DNA of 64,000 bases from Synergistaceae bacterium OttesenSCG-928-D05 (GTDB taxonomy: Bacteria; Synergistota; Synergistia; Synergistales; Synergistaceae). Of this stretch, positions 58,063-64,000 are shown one piece after another. The translations under genes were made by a program, and so were the position numbers. Location: the NCBI GenBank assembly GCA_030266985.1, contig JAJDJB010000002.1, positions 1 to 64,000 of the forward strand, written 5' to 3'. The notes under the pieces are model-generated. The model saw nothing but the letters and a program-made list of their open reading frames with translations, was not told the DNA's origin and did no database searches. Position 1 is the stretch's first letter, and each line of letters starts with the position of its first letter.

Positions 58063-59460
58063 TTACCAGCCGATCTGGATCGCAACCGCGATCAAAACAG
58101 CCTGTGTAAGCAGGATCAGTAGGAAAAGCGGAACGAACCACTTCCACCATTTTTCAAGTTTCACACCTGCAATTCCGCAGATGACCGGAGCAAACGCTGT
58201 CGGCCACAAAATGTTCGATATGCCGTCGCCAAACTGGAAGGCAAGCACGGCAACCTGGCGTGAAATCCCGAGTAGGTCGGAAAGCGGCGCCATAATCGGC
58301 ATGCTGGTCGCAGCCTGACCCGATCCGGAGGGGATTAAGAAGTTCAGCAATGTTTGCATGACAAGCATCGCCTCTCCCGCGACCCAGCGCGGAAAGGCGG
58401 CGAGCGGCAGCGACATGCCGTAGACAACCGTGTCGATGATATGCCCTTCCTGAAGTACGATCAGAATTCCGCGCGCGAGACCGATCATCATACAGGCCAT
58501 CGCGATTTCGGAGAAGCCGGATGCCATTTTTTCGGCGATAATGTTCGGCCCCCATCCCATAAGCACCGCGGAAATAACGCCCATGCAGATGAAAACGGCG
58601 CAAAGCTCGGTGAAGTACCAGTGATGGACTTTCGAGCCATACACAACGACCGCGATTCCCGCAGCGAGCGTAAGCAGCACTAATTTTTCGCGAATGCCGA
58701 AGGGATGTTCTTCAAGCGCTTTTTCATCCATCTCGAACTTACTGAAATCCCCGCCATAGACAAGGCTTTTTGTGGGATCCGCCTCAATTTTGAGCGCGTA
58801 ACGCATTGTATAAATAGAAGCGACCGTGATCATCGCAATGTGGCAGATGACGCGATATCCTGCGCCGGACATCGGAACAAGCTCAGCGATGCCCTGTGCC
58901 GTTCCGACGGTAAACGGATTCATCGCTGCGCCGCTGTATCCGAGCCCCGCGCCAAGCGCCACGATTGCCATACCGACGATTGCATCGTATCCCATGGCAA
59001 TCGAGATGCCGACAAAAATCGGGATAAAGGGCAACGTTTCTTCGAAAAGTCCGATTGTAGAAGAAGCCGCGCCGATGATTGTGATAAAGATCGGTATGAC
59101 CGCCGTACGCGCTTTACCTTTGAATAATTTTAAAAGCCCCGCAACAAGTCCGTTGAACGCACCCGTCGAGATCATGATGCTGATCGACGCATAGGCGATA
59201 AAGACAAAGAAAACGACGGAGCCGGCGTTGACCATGCCGGTATAGATTGCCTTAATCGCGCCGAACAACCCGACTGGTGTCGACTCAACGGTGTGAAATG
59301 TTCCGGGGACTACGACCATGCGTCCCGCTTCATTTTTGACCCTGTCGAATTCTCCCGCCGGCAGAACCCAGGACGCCGCCGCACATGCCAAAATGATACA
59401 GACGATTAATACATATATGTGCGGCATTCTGCTTTTTTTTGCTTTATTTTCTTCTTGCAT
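58063..59460 (-). CDS. YfcC-family secondary transporter, paralog 2
   Basis: Inner-membrane carrier of 465 residues with about 12 helices. It has the same signatures as the gene at 15255: SWVLPAGEFDRV, NPFTVGTAQGIAELVPM and NFLIPSGSGQAATSMPIMAP. It lies 38 nt downstream of an M20 peptidase gene on the same strand, repeating the carrier-plus-hydrolase pairing. ATG 59460 with GGGTGG upstream is used; GTG 59469 is in frame. The cargo is probably a dipeptide, acyl-amino acid or amino acid. Confidence 0.85.
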   Translation of the reverse strand: MQEENKAKKSRMPHIYVLIVCIILACAAASWVLPAGEFDRVKNEAGRMVVVPGTFHTVESTPVGLFGAIKAIYTGMVNAGSVVFFVFIAYASISIMISTGAFNGLVAGLLKLFKGKARTAVIPIFITIIGAASSTIGLFEETLPFIPIFVGISIAMGYDAIVGMAIVALGAGLGYSGAAMNPFTVGTAQGIAELVPMSGAGYRVICHIAMITVASIYTMRYALKIEADPTKSLVYGGDFSKFEMDEKALEEHPFGIREKLVLLTLAAGIAVVVYGSKVHHWYFTELCAVFICMGVISAVLMGWGPNIIAEKMASGFSEIAMACMMIGLARGILIVLQEGHIIDTVVYGMSLPLAAFPRWVAGEAMLVMQTLLNFLIPSGSGQAATSMPIMAPLSDLLGISRQVAVLAFQFGDGISNILWPTAFAPVICGIAGVKLEKWWKWFVPLFLLILLTQAVLIAVAIQIGW

Positions 59461-59498
59461 GAAAACCACCCGATTCTTGAGAAATTTTTATAATTTGA

Positions 59499-60683
59499 TT
59501 AAAGCTTTGCGTCTCTGCTGCGAACAAACTCCGATTGAACCTCCTTCCTGAACGCATCGTCGTTTAGCACCCGCAACGCCAAAAGTGCCAGTGTTTCCGC
59601 GCCAGTTTTCATCGCCTCGTGCGCCTGCGGCGTTTTTGTCGCGTCCGCAAATTCTGTCGTATGCCAGACGAACGGTTCGTCTGAAATGCAAATCATCGGC
59701 TGTATAGAAGGGCAGCGGTAACTGACGTTACCAACGTCGGTCGAGCCGGCAGCAGGCGGAACGGCTTCCACTTTCATGCCTTTTTCGGCCAGGATCTGTG
59801 CCACTTCGTCTTCAAGCACACGCACGCGGATCATGTCGGCGAAATCCGCACCAGTTTTTCCCCATGACACCTCGCAGTCGAGCGCCATCGCAGCACCTTT
59901 TGCGCATTTCAGGATAACATCGTCAAGTTTTTCAAGCTTGCGCATCGAATCGGTGCGGAATTCCACGCGTACCTCGGCGCGCTTCGGGATGATGTTCGGC
60001 GCCCGCCCGCCGTCCGTGATGATCGCGTTCACGCGAATATCCGGCGTAAAGCATTCCCGGCGCGCGTCAATCAGGTCAAGAAATTTTCGCGCGGCGGCAA
60101 GGGCAGAATGCCCCTCCCACGGCGCACCCGCAGCGTGGGCTGGTTGACCGTTGAACGTCACGGCATAACTGCGCAGCGAAAGCGCATCCATATCTGGCTG
60201 GCATGCGCCGCCCGCGGCGCAGTGCATCATCGCGACGAGCGCCATATCGTCAAAAACGCCTTTGTCCGCCATGCCGACTTTTGCGCCGTCCTGCTCCTCC
60301 GCAGGCGTGCCAACCACATAGAGCGTGCCCTTAAATTCGTCCTTCAGCTCCGACAGAGCCGCCCCGGCCAGAACGGAAAGCGCGCCGTGCAGATTGTGCC
60401 CGCAGGCGTGTCCGATATCAGGCAAAGCGTCGTATTCGACCAAAAGCGCGACGCTTGGACCTTCGCCATTTTTTATTACCGCGTTAAAGGCCGTCGGGAA
60501 CCCAAGATAAGGATATTCGACCGCGAACCCCGCGTTATTCAGAATTTCGACAATCTTTTTGCTCGACTCATATTCGACTCCAGAAAGCTCCGGATGCGCC
60601 CAAAGGTCGTCGCTTAAATTTTTCGCTGTTTCAAAATGACGCGCCACCGCCGCAGTTACTTTTTTTTCAAGATTCTTATCCAT
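59499..60683 (-). CDS. M20 family amidohydrolase (AbgB/ACY1L2 type)
   Basis: Metallo-amidohydrolase of 394 residues. The metal site is EYDALPDIGHACGHNLHG and the catalytic Glu pair lies in GTPAEEQDG. The lid domain includes FNGQPAHAAGAPWEGHSA, and ISDEPFVWHTTEFAD supplies the late His. EYDALPxxGHACGHN marks the p-aminobenzoyl-glutamate hydrolase / aminoacylase-1-like-2 branch rather than HipO. ATG 60683 has AGGAG 9 nt upstream. It forms an operon with yfcC. Confidence 0.85.
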   Translation of the reverse strand: MDKNLEKKVTAAVARHFETAKNLSDDLWAHPELSGVEYESSKKIVEILNNAGFAVEYPYLGFPTAFNAVIKNGEGPSVALLVEYDALPDIGHACGHNLHGALSVLAGAALSELKDEFKGTLYVVGTPAEEQDGAKVGMADKGVFDDMALVAMMHCAAGGACQPDMDALSLRSYAVTFNGQPAHAAGAPWEGHSALAAARKFLDLIDARRECFTPDIRVNAIITDGGRAPNIIPKRAEVRVEFRTDSMRKLEKLDDVILKCAKGAAMALDCEVSWGKTGADFADMIRVRVLEDEVAQILAEKGMKVEAVPPAAGSTDVGNVSYRCPSIQPMICISDEPFVWHTTEFADATKTPQAHEAMKTGAETLALLALRVLNDDAFRKEVQSEFVRSRDAKL

Positions 60684-60883
60684 CAAAATCACTCCTGCGT
60701 TTTATATTAAAAAAGGAATAAAGAGTTACCAAAACCAGGAAAAACAAAATCATGACCCTGCCGGCGCCATGACCTTGTTTTAATTTTTCACAGAATTATT
60801 ATAGCAGGACTTTATCTGGAACAGATTATTTTCATCAACTGATTCCCCAAACTGCGATAAATCGAATGCTCTTCGTTCCGCAT

Positions 60884-60923
60884 AAAAAAGAAACCAGATG
60901 CATTTTGCACCTGGCTTCTTTTT
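60884..60923 (-). terminator. Terminator downstream of tRNA-Arg
   Basis: On the minus strand AAGAAGCCAGGTGCA pairs with TGCATCTGGTTTCTT with three mismatches, followed by a T-run. It ends the tRNA transcript before the M20 gene. The 200 nt between it and the M20 start show no clear promoter. Confidence 0.65.
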
Positions 60924-60931
60924 AAATATAT

Positions 60932-61008
60932 TGGCGTCCCCGAGACGATTCGAACGTCCGACCCCATGCTTAGGAGGCATGTGCTCTATCCTGCTGAGCT
61001 ACGGGGAC
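60932..61008 (-). tRNA. tRNA-Arg (CCU anticodon)
   Basis: A 77-nt cloverleaf can be folded by eye on the minus strand. The acceptor stem GTCCCCG pairs with CGGGGAC, and CCA is encoded. The D-arm GCTC pairs with GAGC. The anticodon loop CTCCTAA lies between CATGC and GCATG, and the T-arm GGACG-TTCGAAT-CGTCT follows. Anticodon CCU reads AGG. Confidence 0.95.
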
Positions 61009-61173
61009 TTATTGGTTTTTTCTTTTGCACAAAACCCGGTGAAAACGTTTCCACCGCAAAGATTCGCACAGCTAGAGTAGTCTATCACGTATCTTGCTTT
61101 TTTTGCAACTATTCTATCTCCGCGAATTCGTTTCTCCAGAGAATCCCCGATTCTCGCGCGTTTATCTTTGGCG

Positions 61174-62160
61174 TCACAAAGAGAGTTTCAGTTTGTAGCT
61201 TTCCGCAAGCGTGCGGAAATATTCCAGATTTTTTTCGTGGTCCTGATACGCGATGCCCACGAGCACATGGCAGGTGCCATGGTCAAAGAGTATGGTTTGA
61301 TACACAAGCACTTCCTGCTCGTTGTCGGTAACGGCCACGATCTCTTTTCCCGACATTTTATCGATCGTCACATCGCGTAGCGATGCGACTTCAAGCTCAT
61401 CGCCAAGCACAATCCCGTTGCATTTTTCCTTCACGAACTCGTCCCGCTTATTCACGGGTGTATAGATGTTATGGATACGCGAGAGCACGAAAAGTGCGCC
61501 GTCTTCGCTTTGCGTCGGCATCATGCCGTCTTTTGAATAAACGATTGCTCCCTGCGACAGTCCGGCGAGCTGGAACGGCGTACCTTCGGTCTCGATTGTA
61601 CCGTGCGTTATGGTCGCTCCCTGCGTGTCGTTCAATTCGTTTTCATCCCACCATGCGGATTGCAATATCTCCAGAACTTCCGCTGAACTGCTTTGGTTTT
61701 TCGCCTCATATGCGCCGTTAATCAGCCAACAGTGGTCCTTTCGGTCGATCAAAAGGACCCATTGTCCTTTTATTTTTTCGTCGTCTAAGGGCTGAAAAAT
61801 TTTTAAAAGCAGCGCGGGCTTACCGTTCCAGAGGAACTCGGATCTGGATTTTAGCTCGAGGCCGCGTTCTTTCAGCTTGTTTTCTTCAAATTCAATGCGA
61901 AGAGTGGAAAATGGCGTAGCCAAAGTAGAGGCATCAAGCGTAATGCGCGAACCTTTGTCCATCGCACCCGTCGGCGTTTTGAGAAAACCGCGGTTCCGTG
62001 GCAGCACAACATAGACAGGAAGTTCGAAAATCTTTCTATGCGCCAGTGTTTTGGCGGTAAGGATCGTTTTGATCGTTCCCTCTGACTCCGCGGCACATAC
62101 CGGCGAGAATGCTGAAAAAAGCAGCAAAAAGAGCGCCCCGATGATCAGTTTCGTTTTCAT
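61174..62160 (-). CDS. Exported protein of unknown function
   Basis: Protein of 328 residues with a signal peptide (about 1-24, MKTKLIIGALFLLLFSAFSP, cut near VCAAES). The mature part is mixed alpha/beta with no motif I recognise; it includes WVLLIDRKDHCWLINGAYEA, a pattern seen in lipoprotein-like proteins assessed for stress or binding. ATG 62160 is chosen because it places the signal peptide at the N-terminus; its ribosome binding site is weak. It is third in an operon with a phosphatase-like and a TPR gene. Confidence 0.65.
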   Translation of the reverse strand: MKTKLIIGALFLLLFSAFSPVCAAESEGTIKTILTAKTLAHRKIFELPVYVVLPRNRGFLKTPTGAMDKGSRITLDASTLATPFSTLRIEFEENKLKERGLELKSRSEFLWNGKPALLLKIFQPLDDEKIKGQWVLLIDRKDHCWLINGAYEAKNQSSSAEVLEILQSAWWDENELNDTQGATITHGTIETEGTPFQLAGLSQGAIVYSKDGMMPTQSEDGALFVLSRIHNIYTPVNKRDEFVKEKCNGIVLGDELEVASLRDVTIDKMSGKEIVAVTDNEQEVLVYQTILFDHGTCHVLVGIAYQDHEKNLEYFRTLAESYKLKLSL

Positions 62161-62199
62161 ATTCAGAATCTGCAACTCGACCTAGAACGACTTTAACGT

Positions 62200-62823
62200 C
62201 TAGTCGGGCGTGCGCTCCATGCTTTCTTCTTCGCCGTCCAATGTCGTCGGTTCTTCGATGTCCGGCGATACATCGGGGGAAGCTAGGTCTCCGAAAAGAT
62301 AGGACGGCAAATTCGGAAGATGAGGCGTGATTTTGTCATAAAGACCTTGGAAGAGTCCTTTCATCTTCGTCTTCTGAAGCGCTTCGGAGAGCTGATCTGC
62401 TTGCGCATATGCTTCGTCCGTGCCAATCGCGGTCAATTTTTTTACTTGATCCTCGGCTTTTTCAAACTCACGAAGCCGAACAAAGAGGATGCCGAGGTTA
62501 TACTGCACCTTTACGCTGTCCTTTTTTTCCGATTCGATCAGGGAATAATAATGTACCGCACTCTCGTTTTCCTGCAGCCCGAAGTAACTTTCCGCAATCC
62601 CTTCAAGGATCGCCGCATTGGGGCGCATCGTATATTTATTATATTTTTCCGCATCGCGATAAGTCGCGAGCGCCTGTGTGTAATCTTCGCCGGCCAAAAG
62701 CGTTTCCGCTTTTGTGAGCGATCGGTCCGCAAGAGCGGCCAGTGCAAAATAAGCGGTCGCAGCCAAAAGTGCGAGTACAACGATCACCAGAAGTATAGTG
62801 AAAAATCCTCCGCGACGTTTCAT
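62200..62823 (-). CDS. Membrane-anchored TPR-like protein
   Basis: Protein of 207 residues with an N-terminal membrane anchor (about 7-30, FFTILLVIVVLALLAATAYF). At least two tetratricopeptide-like repeats follow (about 38-130): AETLLAGEDYTQALATYRDA and the LGILFVRLREFEKAEDQVKK segment. A Pro/Glu-rich tail ends the protein. It probably scaffolds an envelope complex with the next exported protein. GGGGTGG precedes the start. Confidence 0.72.
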   Translation of the reverse strand: MKRRGGFFTILLVIVVLALLAATAYFALAALADRSLTKAETLLAGEDYTQALATYRDAEKYNKYTMRPNAAILEGIAESYFGLQENESAVHYYSLIESEKKDSVKVQYNLGILFVRLREFEKAEDQVKKLTAIGTDEAYAQADQLSEALQKTKMKGLFQGLYDKITPHLPNLPSYLFGDLASPDVSPDIEEPTTLDGEEESMERTPD

Positions 62824-62846
62824 GCAATACCACCCCTAATCTCGTT

Positions 62847-63530
62847 TTACCAGAACTTACCCTCAAGCAGTTCCGAGTTCCAATTATACCGCATCAAGCG
62901 TAAGAGCCCGTTTGCGTTATATAAGAGATGCATCCCGCAAAAATCCAACGGATAGAAAAAAAGATCATTCAGCTTGAACGAAAAATAGTGACACATGACG
63001 GACCAGATAAACGCGGCGTGCGCGACGACCAGAATGTTGCCGGAAGGACTCTCTTCGAGGATCGAAGCGAACGCCGGAACAGAGCGCCGCTGCAAATCCA
63101 AAAAGCTTTCGCCGCCCGGAGGCGGCACCGAATCGAACGACGCGCCTCTTTTTTCGTACAGTTCTTCCCATGTGGTGCGTACTTCGTCGAAACTTTTGCC
63201 CTCCCAGTCACCGAGAAAAATTTCTCTAAGCGAAGGTGTTACATTAAGTTTCGAATCCCGGCCTTCCAGAATGAGCTCTGCTGTCTGCCGCGCACGCGTC
63301 AAATCGCTGCAATAGATACGGTCAAAAGCAACATCGCGCAGTTCGTTTCCCAACTGCCTCGCTCTTGCAACGCCAATCTCCGAAAGCGGATAATCGGTAT
63401 GACCGTAGTAAAGTTTTCCTTCATGCGGAAGTTCCGGTTTCGCATGACGCACAAAAAAGATTTTCTGCGACTTATCGCGCGGCGCACGCGCCTGTTCAGC
63501 GTTCAATTTCAACGGCGACAATCCTTTCAC
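62847..63530 (-). CDS. Histidine phosphatase superfamily protein
   Basis: Protein of 227 residues with the catalytic motif FFVRHAKPE (the usual RHG appears as RHA), DLTRARQTAELI, a Glu in REIFLGDWEGKSFDEV and the second catalytic His in LVVAHAAFIW. This pattern fits the cobalamin-pathway alpha-ribazole phosphatase/CobC-like and broad phosphatase group; exact substrate unknown. The GTG start at 63530 is provisional; in-frame TTG codons a few residues on also have AAAGGA upstream. It opens the three-gene envelope operon. Confidence 0.78.
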   Translation of the reverse strand: MKGLSPLKLNAEQARAPRDKSQKIFFVRHAKPELPHEGKLYYGHTDYPLSEIGVARARQLGNELRDVAFDRIYCSDLTRARQTAELILEGRDSKLNVTPSLREIFLGDWEGKSFDEVRTTWEELYEKRGASFDSVPPPGGESFLDLQRRSVPAFASILEESPSGNILVVAHAAFIWSVMCHYFSFKLNDLFFYPLDFCGMHLLYNANGLLRLMRYNWNSELLEGKFW

Positions 63531-63712
63531 CCTGCTAAATCATTTTATGCGCCGGAACCGGATTTTGCCTCCGTATACAACGCAAACTCTTCATATTTTA
63601 TCATACAGATTTTCGGCCGATCTTTCATAGATAGCGTTCCCAGCGAATTCTTTTCGTTATGTTTCGACAAATTCCCGCATAGACAACCCCAATAAAATTG
63701 AATGATGTGCGT

Positions 63713-63745
63713 AAAAGAACCCCCTCGGAAACTCCAAGGGGGCTC
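63713..63745 (-). terminator. Terminator of the hydrogenase gene
   Basis: On the minus strand GCCCCCTTGG pairs with CCGAGGGGGTT, followed by CTTTT. It lies about 30 nt after the hydrogenase stop. Confidence 0.7.
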
Positions 63746-63775
63746 TTCGACAGATTTTTCTTTTAGCGCTTAAGG

Positions 63776-64000
63776 TTAAAGCTCGCGCTCCTGCACTCCG
63801 TAATGCGTGTGGAGCAGATGGTGCGACTTTTCGCCAAGCGGCTTGCCGAGCCAGTCTTCGTAAAGTTTCTGGACGTCGGGGTTCATATGCGACTGGCGAA
63901 GCGTTTTCGCCTCGTCTACGCTGTAGAGAGCCGCCATACGCTGCTTGCGAATCTCTTCGTTGACGGGCTGCGGCTGACCGCCGCCGCCGATGCAGCCGCC
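63776..64000 (-). CDS. [FeFe]-hydrogenase catalytic subunit, C-terminal fragment
   Basis: The last 74 codons plus stop of a minus-strand gene that continues past the window edge. The fragment begins GGCIGGGGQPQP, the end of the H-cluster motif whose Cys bridges the cubane and the 2Fe site. It continues with the small-subunit-like tail LYSVDEAKTLRQSHMNPDVQ and HHLLHTHYG. This matches HydA or the HndD subunit of NAD(P)/ferredoxin-linked hydrogenases; the missing N-terminus would decide. It is the probable client of HydE at 4632. Confidence 0.92.
   Translation of the reverse strand, partial: GGCIGGGGQPQPVNEEIRKQRMAALYSVDEAKTLRQSHMNPDVQKLYEDWLGKPLGEKSHHLLHTHYGVQEREL

Noticed and set aside
1-64000. 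Mobile elements, CRISPR arrays and phage islands
   Set aside because: I found no transposase, integrase, direct-repeat array, tRNA-linked att duplication or abrupt change in gene style.

Overview
The window looks like chromosome from a strictly anaerobic, amino-acid- or organic-acid-fermenting bacterium, most likely a member of the Synergistota (inference from gene content; no rRNA is present to confirm it). The markers are a [FeFe]-hydrogenase catalytic subunit at the right edge with the maturase HydE, a 2-oxoacid:ferredoxin oxidoreductase (KorAB), citrate lyase, two YfcC carriers beside hydrolases, a tripartite tricarboxylate transporter (TTT), a YqeB-type (selenium-dependent) molybdenum hydroxylase cluster, and many FCD/FadR-type GntR regulators. 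Genes are dense and run in short operons. Start codons include several TTG and GTG backed by good ribosome binding sites. I see no insertion sequence, integrase, phage gene or CRISPR array. The only RNA gene I can support is a tRNA-Arg(CCU).

Layout. 1-4.6 kb: bioB under a BirA-type operator, an FlK-like thioesterase, a UDG-like protein, an orphan CitB-type response regulator with an attenuator-like leader, and a methyltransferase. 4.6-8.5 kb: hydE, a B3/4-domain protein, then Gx-transporter, NusG-II and ApbE genes (extracytosolic flavinylation set). 8.6-12.7 kb: an M20 amidohydrolase divergent from korAB, with overlapping promoters. 12.8-18.5 kb: an EamA exporter; an amidohydrolase/YfcC/GntR set behind a palindromic operator; an MprF-type flippase-like protein. 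18.6-29.3 kb: glycerate kinase and glyoxylate reductase, divergent from a FadR-type regulator, TctCBA, two tandem D-2-hydroxyacid dehydrogenases and GarR, then a MATE pump. 29.3-38.6 kb: citrate lyase (citDEF), an isocitrate/isopropylmalate-type dehydrogenase, two complete aconitase-superfamily (LeuC/LeuD-like) pairs, an HD protein and their probable FadR-type regulator. 38.9-41.1 kb: iadA, a 22-residue membrane ORF and a MarR regulator. 41.3-55 kb: modABC molybdate uptake, two paralogous GntR regulators, then a long operon of DUF2848 protein, cupin, PreA-like reductase, YqeB, a three-subunit molybdenum hydroxylase, a BenE-like permease and a nitrilase-family amidase. 55-64 kb: an MFS carrier, small conserved proteins, YfcC plus M20 hydrolase, tRNA-Arg, an envelope-protein operon, and the end of the hydrogenase gene.

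How it fits together. The glycerate region encodes a plausible route from an imported carboxylate through hydroxypyruvate, tartronate semialdehyde or glyoxylate to glycerate and phosphoglycerate. The citrate region can interconvert and cleave tricarboxylates, with KorAB acting on 2-oxoglutarate, but two divergent dehydratase pairs suggest a second substrate. The most novel block is 41-55 kb: molybdate import sits next to a molybdenum hydroxylase, a ring-reductase-like flavoprotein and an amidase. This is the logic of an anaerobic N-heterocycle pathway (hydroxylate, reduce, hydrolyse), and its substrate cannot be read from the sequence.
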